Of a stretch of DNA of 64,000 nt, positions 54,337 through 62,959 are shown one piece after another. This DNA is from Janthinobacterium sp. SUN073. GTDB lineage: Bacteria > Pseudomonadota > Gammaproteobacteria > Burkholderiales > Burkholderiaceae_D. Position numbers and translations under genes: made by a program. The stretch lies in NCBI RefSeq assembly GCF_030397665.1, contig NZ_JAPUBT010000009.1, positions 62,001 to 126,000 of the forward strand. The letters are read 5' to 3'. How positions within the stretch are numbered: position 1 is the stretch's first letter; each line of letters begins with the position of its first letter. The notes beneath the pieces are model-generated. The model made no database searches. It worked only from the letters and a program-made list of their open reading frames with translations, and was not told the DNA's origin.

Positions 54337-55266
54337 ATGGCAGAAGCAACAGAGAACCAGTTCGCGCTGGGCGATAACGCCGCGCGCCAGCTGGCCAATG
54401 CAAGCAAGAGCGTCCCCCAGTTATCCACGATCACGCCGCGCTGGCTGGTGCACCTGCTGCAATGGCTGCCCGTGGAAGCGGGTATCTACCGCCTCAATCG
54501 CGTGAAAAATCCGAAGGATGTGCGCGTGGCCTGCTCGCAGCGCGACGAGTCGGAGCTGCCGCAAACGTTCGTCGACTACGACGACCAGCCGCGCGAGTAT
54601 TTTCTCAATGCCGTCAGCACGGTGCTCGATGTGCACACGCGCGTGTCGGACCTGTACAGCAGCCCGCATGACCAGATCAAGGAGCAGCTGCGCCTGACCA
54701 TCGAGACGATCAAGGAGCGCCAGGAAAGCGAACTGATCAACAACCCCGATTACGGCCTGCTGGCCAGCGTGCACGACGACCAGCGCATCTTTACCCTGAC
54801 GGGCGCGCCCACGCCGGACGACCTCGACGAACTGCTGACGAAAGTGTGGAAGGAACCGGGCTTCTTCCTCGCGCACCCGCTGGCGATTGCCGCTTTTGGG
54901 CGCGAATGCACGCGCCGTGGCGTGCCGCCGCCCACCGTCAGCCTGTTCGGTTCGCAGTTCCTCACATGGCGCGGCGTGCCGCTGGTGCCGTCCGACAAAC
55001 TGCCCATCGAAGACGGCAAGACGAAAATCATCCTGCTGCGCGCGGGCGAACAGCGCCAGGGCGTGATCGGCCTGTTCCAGCCTGGCCTGGCGGGCGAGCA
55101 AAGCCCGGGCCTGTCCGTGCGCTTCATGGGCATCAACCGCCACGCGATTTCGTCCTATTTGATTTCGCTGTATTGCTCGCTGGCCGTGCTGACCGACGAT
55201 GCGCTGGCCGTACTGGAAGACGTGGAGATCGGTAAATACCATGACTACCCAGACACCTACAAGTGA
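54337..55266 (+). CDS. Family 2A encapsulin shell protein (SrpI-like)
   Basis: A 309-residue HK97-fold nanocompartment shell protein. The N-arm (ENQFALGDNAARQLANASKS), the R-rich ITPRWLVHLLQWLPVEAGIY near 30, the E-loop-like region LNAVSTVLDVHTRVSDLYSS, the P-domain, and the C-terminal AISSYLISLYCSLAVLTDDA match Family 2A shells in order and length. It has no Family 2B cNMP-binding insert. The desulfurase cargo gene begins inside it, with a 26-base overlap, so translational coupling is likely. A ribosome binding site (CAGGAGTAGTC) precedes the ATG. Confidence 0.9.
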   Translation: MAEATENQFALGDNAARQLANASKSVPQLSTITPRWLVHLLQWLPVEAGIYRLNRVKNPKDVRVACSQRDESELPQTFVDYDDQPREYFLNAVSTVLDVHTRVSDLYSSPHDQIKEQLRLTIETIKERQESELINNPDYGLLASVHDDQRIFTLTGAPTPDDLDELLTKVWKEPGFFLAHPLAIAAFGRECTRRGVPPPTVSLFGSQFLTWRGVPLVPSDKLPIEDGKTKIILLRAGEQRQGVIGLFQPGLAGEQSPGLSVRFMGINRHAISSYLISLYCSLAVLTDDALAVLEDVEIGKYHDYPDTYK

Positions 55267-57034
55267 TGGCGCGGCAGGCTTGCCTGCCGTCCCGTTTTTA
55301 CCCGACGAAGCGACCCTGAACCGGCTGGCGGGCGAGTTTTTCGCGCGTTTGCCGGGCTTGGAAAAGTCGCCCAGCCTCGGTGGTTCCGGCAGCGTGCTCG
55401 ATGCGGCGCCCCGCTATGCGAACCGGCCGCCGCCGCAGCCCGGCCCTTCGTTCGCCGCCATCGTCCCCGGCGTGGCGACGGCGCAAGTGCCGCCCGTGAC
55501 GGCGCCCCTGGAGTCGCCGATTGCGCCGGCGCCTGCCTCCGTGCCGACGCCACGGGCATCAAGCCTTGGTGCGCCGTCGCCCTACTATTTTGTCGGCGGC
55601 GCGCATGGCTATCCCGCGTCGCACGGCAAGCTCGATGGCCTGGCGCAGCAGGGGCTGGGGCAGGCTGCTCCCGATGATTTAAGCGGACTGTTTGTCACGC
55701 CGCAGCGCGCGCCTGCGCGCCAGCTGCCCGTCTCGCCAGCCAGTGGCCAGCCCGCGTTCTATTTCCAGACCGAGCTGCCCTCGGCGACGCAGCCGGGCCA
55801 ACGCCAGGCGCCCGCGCCGTTCGATGTGCACGCCGTGCGGCGCGATTTTCCCGTGCTGGCCGAACGGGTCAACGGCAAGCCTTTGGTGTGGTTCGATAAT
55901 GCGGCCACCACGCACAAGCCGCAGTCGGTGATCGACCGCGTGTCGTATTTCTATGCGCACGAGAATTCGAACATTCATCGGGCGGCGCACGCGCTGGCGG
56001 CGCGCGCCAGCGATGCGTATGAAGCGGCACGCGCCAAGGTGGCCCATTTCCTCGGCGCCGCCTCGGCCAATGAAATCATCTTCGTGCGCGGCGCCACGGA
56101 AGGCATCAACCTGGTCGCCAATACGTTTGGCCGCAAGTACATCGGCAGCGGCGACGAGATCATCGTTTCGCAGCTTGAACACCACGCCAACATCGTGCCG
56201 TGGCAGCAGCTGGCGGCGGAAAAGGGCGCGACACTGCGCGTGATTCCCGTCGACGACAGCGGCCAGATCATCGTCGATGAATTCCGCAAGCTGCTCAACG
56301 GGCGCACCAAACTGGTGTCCGTGACGCAGGTGTCGAATGCGCTGGGGACCGTCACGCCCGTGGCACAGATCATCGCGCTGGCGCATGCGGCCGGCGTGCG
56401 CGTGCTGGTCGATGGTGCGCAAGCCGTGTCGCACCTGCGCGTCGACGTGCAGGCGCTGGGTGCCGATTTTTATGTGTTTTCGGGGCATAAAGTGTTCGGC
56501 CCGACGGGCATCGGCGCCGTGTATGGCAAGGCGGACTTGCTGGAGCAATTGCCGCCGTGGCAGGGCGGCGGCAACATGATCGCCGACGTGACGTTCGAGC
56601 GCACCGTCTACCAGGGCGTGCCGAATCGTTTCGAGGCGGGCACGGGCAATATCGCCGATGCCGTGGGCCTGGGTGCGGCCATCGATTACGTGCAGCGCAT
56701 CGGCCTGGACAACATCGCCGCCTACGAGCACGCGCTGCTGGAATACGCCACGCACCACCTGCAGGCGATTGCCGGCGTGCGCCTGATCGGCACCGCATTC
56801 GAGAAGGCCAGCGTGGCCTCGTTCGTGCTGGCCGGCTACGAGCCGGCGGAAGTGGGGCGCGCCCTGAACGACGAGGGCATCGCCGTGCGCTCGGGCCACC
56901 ACTGCGCCCAGCCGATTTTGCGCCGCTTCGGCGTGGAAGCGACCGTGCGGCCATCGTTTGCCTTCTACAACACGTATGAGGAAATCGACCGGATGATCGC
57001 GGTGGTGCGCCGCCTGGCGGGTGCGCGCCGCTGA
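55241..57034 (+). CDS. Encapsulated cysteine desulfurase (SufS-like) with cargo-loading N-terminus
   Basis: A 597-residue PLP enzyme releasing sulfur from cysteine. Residues about 1-205 are a Pro/Ala-rich, disordered-looking extension with short conserved-looking islands (TLNRLAGEFFARLPG, SPYYFVGGAHGYPASHGKLD, LSGLFVTPQRAPARQ, QPAFYFQTELP), the cargo-loading domain known from Family 2A cargos. The catalytic domain follows (about 210-590): PLP Lys in FYVFSGHKVFGPTGIG, and the catalytic Cys in AVRSGHHCAQPILRRFG. A plain SufS is about 405 residues. Overlaps the shell gene by 26 bases. Confidence 0.92.
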   Translation: MTTQTPTSDGAAGLPAVPFLPDEATLNRLAGEFFARLPGLEKSPSLGGSGSVLDAAPRYANRPPPQPGPSFAAIVPGVATAQVPPVTAPLESPIAPAPASVPTPRASSLGAPSPYYFVGGAHGYPASHGKLDGLAQQGLGQAAPDDLSGLFVTPQRAPARQLPVSPASGQPAFYFQTELPSATQPGQRQAPAPFDVHAVRRDFPVLAERVNGKPLVWFDNAATTHKPQSVIDRVSYFYAHENSNIHRAAHALAARASDAYEAARAKVAHFLGAASANEIIFVRGATEGINLVANTFGRKYIGSGDEIIVSQLEHHANIVPWQQLAAEKGATLRVIPVDDSGQIIVDEFRKLLNGRTKLVSVTQVSNALGTVTPVAQIIALAHAAGVRVLVDGAQAVSHLRVDVQALGADFYVFSGHKVFGPTGIGAVYGKADLLEQLPPWQGGGNMIADVTFERTVYQGVPNRFEAGTGNIADAVGLGAAIDYVQRIGLDNIAAYEHALLEYATHHLQAIAGVRLIGTAFEKASVASFVLAGYEPAEVGRALNDEGIAVRSGHHCAQPILRRFGVEATVRPSFAFYNTYEEIDRMIAVVRRLAGARR

Positions 57035-57053
57035 TCTTGCCTGCTTGTCAGGC

Positions 57054-57087
57054 CAATGCCGCCCTTGCGCCAGCGGGGGCGGCATTG
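57054..57087 (+). terminator. Hairpin after the desulfurase gene
   Basis: Perfect eleven-pair stem CAATGCCGCCC/GGGCGGCATTG, 20 bases after the stop. The following T-run is weak (TTGTTG), so termination is probable but not certain. Confidence 0.6.
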
Positions 57088-57141
57088 TTGCGTCAGGTCA
57101 CGGACTTTGCGCGCGCCTGGCTGGCGTCCGCAGGCTGGCGG

Positions 57142-57147
57142 TATAAT
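57142..57147 (+). promoter_or_regulatory. -10 element of the histidine kinase gene
   Basis: TATAAT, 45 bases before the GTG start; no clear -35 was seen. Confidence 0.4.
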
Positions 57148-57191
57148 TTATCCTTGGCAATATTCAAGCTGCGGCCCCAAGGAGATATCCG

Positions 57192-57911
57192 GTGGAAAAT
57201 CAACACAGCTCGCCCGAGCTTTTCCTGTTCCTGGCGTCGACCGTGCACGACATGAAAAACTCGATCAGCGTGGTCAGCGGCACTTTGGAGTCGCTGCTGG
57301 CGGCCGAGCAGGCCAAGCCCGCGCCCCAGGCCGACCCCGCCTACCTGCAGATGGCGCAAATGCTGTACCAGACCAAGCGCCTCAACGATAACCTGATCCA
57401 GCTGCTGGCCCTGTACAAGGAAGTGGGCAAGCCCGGCTACCCGTTTGACGTGCAGCCGCAACTGGTGAGCCAGGTGGTCGACCAGGTGGTGGACCAGGAA
57501 AAGATCCTGCTGGCCTCGAAAGGCATCCGCCTGGAGACGGCGTGCCCGGCCGAGCTGATCTGGACCCTGGATGAAGACCTGGTCATCGGCGTGCTGGCGC
57601 ATGCCATCAACAACGCCATCCGCTACACGAAAGACACGATCCGCCTGTCGGTGCGGGAGCACGACAATATGCTCGAGCTGCGCGTGGAAGACAATGGCGA
57701 TGGCTACTCGCAGGCGCTGCTCGACGCGGGCAGCGCGGCCATGGATGGCATGGCGGCCGGCGTGAACTTTTCCACCAACAGCACGGGACTGGGCCTGTAT
57801 TTCTCCAGCGAAGTGGCGAAGATGCACAAGCACCGGGGCAGTAGCGGCAGCATCGCCCTGGAAAATGGCGGCGCGCTGGGCGGCGGCTGTTTCATCCTGC
57901 GCCTGCCCTGA
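57192..57911 (+). CDS. Sensorless histidine kinase
   Basis: A 239-residue protein with a dimerisation/phosphoacceptor region (the His in STVHDMKNSISVVSGTLE near 20) and an HATPase domain (N box IGVLAHAINNAIRYTKDT near 135, G1 box VEDNGDGYSQ, G2 box STGLGLYFSSEVAK near 200). It has no input domain or membrane segment, so it is likely cytoplasmic and recruited by another protein. The start is GTG 57192, with AAGGAGATATCC upstream. It pairs with the REC-TPR gene after 11 bases. Confidence 0.88.
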   Translation: MENQHSSPELFLFLASTVHDMKNSISVVSGTLESLLAAEQAKPAPQADPAYLQMAQMLYQTKRLNDNLIQLLALYKEVGKPGYPFDVQPQLVSQVVDQVVDQEKILLASKGIRLETACPAELIWTLDEDLVIGVLAHAINNAIRYTKDTIRLSVREHDNMLELRVEDNGDGYSQALLDAGSAAMDGMAAGVNFSTNSTGLGLYFSSEVAKMHKHRGSSGSIALENGGALGGGCFILRLP

Positions 57912-57922
57912 ACGAGGATGCC

Positions 57923-59653
57923 ATGACGACAGACAGCCACGCCACCGCCGCCGAAGCGGGCAGCACCGACTGGGCCGACAAGCATTATCTGCTGGTCGAC
58001 GACTTCATCGGCATCCGCATCCTGCTGCGCGAATCCCTGCGCAACCTGGGCGCGCGCCATATCGACCAGGCGGCCAGCGGCGGCGAAGCCATGAAGCTGC
58101 TGGCCAAGACGCGCTACGACGTGGTGCTGTGCGATTACAACCTGGGCGAAGGCAAGAATGGCCAGCAAGTGCTGGAAGAGACGCGCGTGCGCAATCTGAC
58201 GGCGCCGTCGAGCGTGTGGCTGATGGTGTCGGCCGAGAAAAGCGTGGAATCGGTGATGGGCGCGGCCGAGCACCAGCCCGACGCCTACCTGATCAAGCCG
58301 ATCACGGAAGGCGTGCTGCTGACGCGGCTGAACCGCGTGTGGCACAAGAAGCAGGTGTTTCGCGAAATCGACCAGGCCTGCATGGAAAAGGATTATTTGC
58401 GCGCGGCCAAATTGTGCGACGCGCAGATCGAGCTCAACAAGCTGCACGCGCTGGAATTGCTGCGCATGAAGGCATCCTTGCTGCTGAAAAGTGGCGAGCC
58501 GGAAAAGGCCCGCGCCGTGTATGAAAAAGTGCTGGCCGAGCGCGATTACAGCTGGGCCAGGGCGGGCCTGGGCAAGATCCGCATGAATAACGGCGAGCAC
58601 GAGGCGGCGCGGCAGATCTTCCAGGGCGTGATCGTCGAAAACAAGTATTACATCGATGCCTATGATCAGATGGCCGTCGCTTACCAGCTGATGGGCCAGC
58701 ACGAGGAAGCGTGTGGCGTGCTGGAAAAGGCGGCGCGCCTGTCGCCCAATTCCGTGCCGCGCCAGCGCAATCTGGGGCTGGCCGCCTTGAAAGTCGGCAA
58801 TGTCAGCATGGCGGAAAAGGCTTTTCGCAAGTGTATTTCCATCGGTGAATTTTCCGTCATGAAGACGCCGGACGCCTACCTGGGCCTGGCGCGCGTGTGC
58901 GGCCTGAAGAAGGATGCCAAGGAGGCGCTGCAATGGCTGCTGCTGGCGCAGCGCGAATTCCCGCCCGAGCAGATCGGTTTGCGCGCGAAGATCACGGAAG
59001 GCATGGTGCACCACGAAACGGGCGATTACCGGCGCGCGCGCAAGTGCGGCGACGAACTCGAAGCCATGCTGCTGGAAGACCCTGCGCGGCCCGAAAAAAG
59101 TATCTGCATGGAACTGGCGACCCTGCTGTTCGCCGTCGGCGTCAAGGATGCGCCGGCCGGCCTGCTGTGCTACGTGGTGAAGAACAATCACGACAACCAG
59201 GTGGTGCAGGACGAGGTGCAAAAGATCTTCGACAAGGCGAAGATGGGCGACGAAGGCACCAGCCTGATCATCGCCGCGCGCAAGGAAGCGTCGGACTTGA
59301 TGAACAAGGGCGTGCTGCTGTGGAAGACGGACAAGCTCAACGAGGCGGTCGCCTGGATGCGCGCGGCACGCGAAAAACTGCCCAACAACCTGCGCATCCT
59401 GTTCAATTCCGCGCAAATCATCGTGTCTTTCCTGGAGCAGCGCGGTTACCAGGCGGAATTGGCGGCCGAAGCCATGGAAGTGTTGTTGTATGTAGACAAA
59501 ATCGCACCGGGACAGCAGCGCTTTGCGCAATTGATGGAGCAACTGGTGCAGCTGACGCCGCCGCCCGGGCCGGAACAGGCCGTCGAGGTGCCGGAAAAAA
59601 CGCTGCCGGCGCCGGAAAAAGGGGGAAAATCCGTGCGCGAGCGTGCCGGATGA
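57923..59653 (+). CDS. Receiver-TPR protein
   Basis: A 576-residue protein with an N-terminal receiver domain (about 18-135; Asp-phosphorylation in VVLCDYNLGEGKNGQQVL, Lys in AYLIKPITEGVLL) and a long TPR region (about 150-530; for example AVYEKVLAERDYSWARAGLG, AYQLMGQHEEACGVLEKAAR). There is no DNA-binding or enzymatic output domain, so signalling is by protein interaction. It follows the sensorless kinase by 11 bases and probably takes phosphate from it. Confidence 0.92.
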   Translation: MTTDSHATAAEAGSTDWADKHYLLVDDFIGIRILLRESLRNLGARHIDQAASGGEAMKLLAKTRYDVVLCDYNLGEGKNGQQVLEETRVRNLTAPSSVWLMVSAEKSVESVMGAAEHQPDAYLIKPITEGVLLTRLNRVWHKKQVFREIDQACMEKDYLRAAKLCDAQIELNKLHALELLRMKASLLLKSGEPEKARAVYEKVLAERDYSWARAGLGKIRMNNGEHEAARQIFQGVIVENKYYIDAYDQMAVAYQLMGQHEEACGVLEKAARLSPNSVPRQRNLGLAALKVGNVSMAEKAFRKCISIGEFSVMKTPDAYLGLARVCGLKKDAKEALQWLLLAQREFPPEQIGLRAKITEGMVHHETGDYRRARKCGDELEAMLLEDPARPEKSICMELATLLFAVGVKDAPAGLLCYVVKNNHDNQVVQDEVQKIFDKAKMGDEGTSLIIAARKEASDLMNKGVLLWKTDKLNEAVAWMRAAREKLPNNLRILFNSAQIIVSFLEQRGYQAELAAEAMEVLLYVDKIAPGQQRFAQLMEQLVQLTPPPGPEQAVEVPEKTLPAPEKGGKSVRERAG

Positions 59654-59717
59654 TAAACTAGGGGCCAGCGTGGGTTCGCCCGTGCTTGAGTTGCTTTACA
59701 ACAATAAGGAAGAAACT

Positions 59718-59933
59718 ATGCGTGATGTGGTCAATGAAGTGTACAAAAAAATGAAGGTCGGCAGTATTGCCTGGGTACGCCCGGTCGCCGCCAAGGGAGA
59801 CACGCTGGAAACATTCCAGTCTTCGTACGAGCACGCCAAGGCGCTGGCCGACGAAGGCCTGATCACGATCGGTGACGTAAAACGCCAGGCCGACAACATG
59901 ATCGAGGCGATCCGCATTCATCGTATCGCCTGA
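59718..59933 (+). CDS. Small protein of unknown function
   Basis: A 71-residue protein (MRDVVNEVYKKMKVGSIAWV, FQSSYEHAKALADEGLITIG). Helical, no membrane segment or motif that I recognise. It has a clear AAGGAAGAAACT ribosome binding site at 59706-59717 and codon use like its neighbours. It lies 64 bases after the REC-TPR gene and is convergent with phaM. Confidence 0.7.
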   Translation: MRDVVNEVYKKMKVGSIAWVRPVAAKGDTLETFQSSYEHAKALADEGLITIGDVKRQADNMIEAIRIHRIA

Positions 59934-59953
59934 TCATATCGCCGGCTTGCGTA

Positions 59954-60676
59954 TCAGGCCTTGCCTGGTGCTTTAGCCTTGGGCGCTGCGCGTTTCGCGG
60001 GCGCCTTGCGCAGCGGGGCCTTGGCCTTGGCTGCCGTGCCTGCTTCTGCCGGCTTGGCGGACTTGCTGGCCGCTGGCTTGGCCTTGGCGCCACCGCCGAA
60101 ACTGGCCGCTGCCGCACTGGCAGCGTCGGGCGACATTGCCGTCGACACGGCTTGCTTGAATTGATCTTGTAACAAATTCCACCAAGCACTTGGATTGGCC
60201 AACTGGGCTGCTGCCTGGTTGCCGGCATCGTCGGGCGCCGCCGCAGCGGGTTCCGGCGCGGGCGCAGGTGCGGGCGCCGGTTTCGGTGCAGGCGCGGGTG
60301 CCGCAGGTGTCGCCTGCTGGAAAAACGCGGAAGCGTAGGGCACCGATTCAAAGACGGTTTTCTCGCTGGCGCCTGGCTGGGTGATGGCCGCTGCCAGTGA
60401 CGCACCCATCGATTTCAGCGTGGCGATAGTGCCGCGCTGTACTTCCAGCGCCTGGATACTGCCGCGCAGCATGCTGGTATTGAGGTTCAGCCATGCTTCG
60501 ACGGCTTTCAGGTCGCTGATTTTCTTGTCCAGCTCTTCCACCGACATGGTGGGCGCCGTGATGCCGGGCATGCCCATGCCGGGCACGCTCATGCTGCCCC
60601 ACAGGTTCTTGACGAAGTCGAGGGTATCGGTCACAACTGCTGCGCCCGGTATTTGGGGCATTTGCGGATTTGCCAT
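59954..60676 (-). CDS. phaM: PHA granule regulatory protein PhaM
   Basis: A 240-residue protein with a conserved N-terminal half (DTLDFVKNLWGSMSVPGMGM, MSVEELDKKISDLKAVEAWL, LNTSMLRGSIQALEVQRGTI) matching PhaM, which binds polyhydroxyalkanoate granules, activates PhaC and tethers granules to DNA. The C-terminus is a Pro/Ala stretch (about 120-145) followed by a Lys/Ala-rich, histone-like tail (KAKAPLRKAPAKRAAPKAKA) for DNA binding. Implies PHB metabolism, matching the fatty-acid genes. Confidence 0.9.
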   Translation of the reverse strand: MANPQMPQIPGAAVVTDTLDFVKNLWGSMSVPGMGMPGITAPTMSVEELDKKISDLKAVEAWLNLNTSMLRGSIQALEVQRGTIATLKSMGASLAAAITQPGASEKTVFESVPYASAFFQQATPAAPAPAPKPAPAPAPAPEPAAAAPDDAGNQAAAQLANPSAWWNLLQDQFKQAVSTAMSPDAASAAAASFGGGAKAKPAASKSAKPAEAGTAAKAKAPLRKAPAKRAAPKAKAPGKA

Positions 60677-60825
60677 GCGAAATCTCCTGGTAGGTGGATG
60701 TCCCTAGCGTAGCAGATATCAGCTTGCAACTGACGCAACGCTGCCAACATTTTCTTACATAAAACATCAGGAGTTGAGCGCGGGCAAGAAGCGGGAAGTG
60801 GGGCGAAAGCGTTACACTACGGCCT

Positions 60826-61938
60826 ATGATGCCCGACTCCTTCTTTTCGCCACCGCGCCGCCGTACCGTCATCTTTGTCGCGGTCATCGGCGCACTGCAT
60901 TACGTGGCGTTGGCATGGCTCACCTCGCATGCCCGCATGGTGCCGCTGGGGCAGAATCATGCGCAGATGGTCAGCATGGCCTTGATCGCCGAGCCGCCCA
61001 GGCCCCTGCCAGTGGTGCCACCGCCACCCGAGCTCCCCATGCCCAAGCCCAGGCCACCGCCACCGCCGCCAACGACGGAACTGGCGTCGAGCGAAACGCC
61101 CCAGTGGACGGCGCCCGCCAGCGATGTGCCGGAAGGCCCCGCCACGTCCGAGCCGGCCGCAGTGGCTGCCCCGGCCATTACGGCGCCCGCGCCCGCCGTG
61201 GCGGCCGCACCCGCGCCAGCTGCCGCGCCGCCACCACCGGCCGTCGAGCAGGCACGGCACTACAAGACGAATGTGCCTGCCTCGGCCCAGTTCGACTTGC
61301 ATGTGGACCGGCGCGATGCCGACGGTACCAAGTGGCAGGGCGTGGCCGCCATGGCGTGGGACAACAAAGGCGATACCTACCAGCTGACACTGGAAGTGGG
61401 CTTGAGCATGCTGATCACGCGCATCAACCTGCTGGTGCTGACCAGCGAGGGGGTGATCGATGCCAGCGGCATCGTGCCCGTCACGGCCACGGAAAAACGC
61501 AAGGGCCGCGCGCAAACGGCCACGCATTTCAAGCGCGACGCCAAGGTCATCACGTTTTCGGCCACGACGGCCACGGCGCCATGGCAGGAGGGGGCGCAGG
61601 ACAAGGCCACGGTGCCGTTCCAGCTGGCCGCCATCGGCCGCGCCGACGTCAACCAGCTGGCCGGCAATATCGATATCCTCGTCGGCGAGGAAAAGGAAGC
61701 GACCGTGTTCCGCTTCCAGCTGGTGGGCGAGGAAGAGCTCGATACCAAAATGGGCCGTCTGGTGACCTGGCATGTGCGCCGGCCACCGAAGCCCGGCACC
61801 TATTCGTCGCAGCTCGATATCTGGCTGGCGCCGTCCATGCAATGGTATCCGGTACAAATACGCAATACCGAGGCGAGCGGGGCGCTGACCACGCAAACCG
61901 TGACCCAAATTCGCGTCAATGACGCTACAGGAAAATAA
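60826..61938 (+). CDS. DUF3108 protein with TonB-like N-terminus
   Basis: A 370-residue protein. An N-terminal transmembrane segment (about 14-33) is followed by a Pro-rich linker (about 60-130, PLPVVPPPPELPMPKPRPPP) resembling TonB, then a DUF3108 domain (about 150-370; HYKTNVPASAQFDLHVDRRD and SSQLDIWLAPSMQWYPVQIR). Function unknown. The next gene is a shorter paralogue of the same domain starting immediately after the stop. Confidence 0.85.
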   Translation: MMPDSFFSPPRRRTVIFVAVIGALHYVALAWLTSHARMVPLGQNHAQMVSMALIAEPPRPLPVVPPPPELPMPKPRPPPPPPTTELASSETPQWTAPASDVPEGPATSEPAAVAAPAITAPAPAVAAAPAPAAAPPPPAVEQARHYKTNVPASAQFDLHVDRRDADGTKWQGVAAMAWDNKGDTYQLTLEVGLSMLITRINLLVLTSEGVIDASGIVPVTATEKRKGRAQTATHFKRDAKVITFSATTATAPWQEGAQDKATVPFQLAAIGRADVNQLAGNIDILVGEEKEATVFRFQLVGEEELDTKMGRLVTWHVRRPPKPGTYSSQLDIWLAPSMQWYPVQIRNTEASGALTTQTVTQIRVNDATGK

Positions 61939-62700
61939 ATGATGACTTTGACTACTTTAAAACGCGTTGTGCTGGCCAGCTTGCTGGCAGCCATCCTGAC
62001 TCCCGCCATGGCCGACGCGCCCGTGGAGCATCCCGTCATCAAGCGCCCCTACAAGCTGGCGCCATCGGCGGACCTCGTCTATTCGATCAAGGCCAAACAG
62101 CGCGGCATCGGACTGTCCGGCGAATCGGTCAGCAACTGGCGCGTGGGTGATGGCAAGTATTCGCTGCTGGCCGAAACCAAGGCTGCCCTGTTCGGCAAGA
62201 TTCTGGAGCAGCGCAGCGAAGGCACGGTGGACGATTTCGGCCTGGCGCCTTCTCAATTCGTGGAAAAGCGCTTCCGCAAGGAAGCGGCCACCACCACGTT
62301 CAAGCGCGACAGCAAGACCATCGTCTTCAGCGAGGGCGATGACAGCTATCCGCTGAAAGGCGGCGAGCAGGACCGCAACAGCACCGTCTGGCAACTGGTC
62401 AGCGTGGCGCGCGCCACGCCCGAGAAATTCACGCCTGGTTCGGAATGGAGCTTCTTCGTTGCCGGTCGCCACGACGCCGAGCCGTGGACCTTCAAAGTCG
62501 TCAAGGAGGACAAGGTCGCCACCGGCCTGGGTGAAGTGGCCGCCATCCACCTGGTCAAGGCGCCGCCGCCGGACAAGAAGGGCCAGCAAGTGGACCTGTG
62601 GCTGGCGCCGTCGCTGGAATGGTATCCCGTGAAGGTGACGTTCGCTGATGAAGACGGCGATTACGTCGAGCAAACCTTGCAAAAGATCGTCAAGAAGTAA
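61939..62700 (+). CDS. DUF3108 domain periplasmic protein
   Basis: A 253-residue exported protein. A signal peptide is at 1-25 (VLASLLAAILTPAMADA); then one DUF3108 domain (KRPYKLAPSADLVYSIKAKQ, VDLWLAPSLEWYPVKVTFAD). It starts directly at the stop of the preceding paralogue (TAAATG), so the two are coupled. A shared WLAPS-xxWYPV signature in both proteins shows tandem duplication. Confidence 0.87.
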   Translation: MMTLTTLKRVVLASLLAAILTPAMADAPVEHPVIKRPYKLAPSADLVYSIKAKQRGIGLSGESVSNWRVGDGKYSLLAETKAALFGKILEQRSEGTVDDFGLAPSQFVEKRFRKEAATTTFKRDSKTIVFSEGDDSYPLKGGEQDRNSTVWQLVSVARATPEKFTPGSEWSFFVAGRHDAEPWTFKVVKEDKVATGLGEVAAIHLVKAPPPDKKGQQVDLWLAPSLEWYPVKVTFADEDGDYVEQTLQKIVKK

Positions 62701-62730
62701 GTGCTTGCTAATAACCCCGATGCAGAAACC

Positions 62731-62791
62731 GGGGTCGGACCCGGCAGGGGGATGCACCCAGTGGGCGCATCCGATTCCGAAGGAACCGACC
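62731..62791. repeat. Dispersed palindromic repeat, copy C
   Basis: About 61 bases. Left end GGGGTCGGACCC, inner stem GGATGC-A-CCCA / TGGG-C-GCATCC with one A-C mismatch, and right tail CCGATTCCGAAGGAACCGACC. Same ends as copy B at 52321, different but self-complementary stem. It lies 30 bases after the DUF3108 gene. Confidence 0.85.
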
Positions 62792-62959
62792 TTTCTTCGC
62801 CGTTGGGGTTTCCCTCAATACAACACTCGGCAACCTGACTGCCCGCTGGCTGCCCTCCCATGCGCTAAATTGCATGTCAGAACTGATATACTGACGCCCC
62901 CGCCCCGCAGCGCTGCGTTAGCCCGCTGCGCCGCCCGCTGAACACTCATCCGGAAAAGA

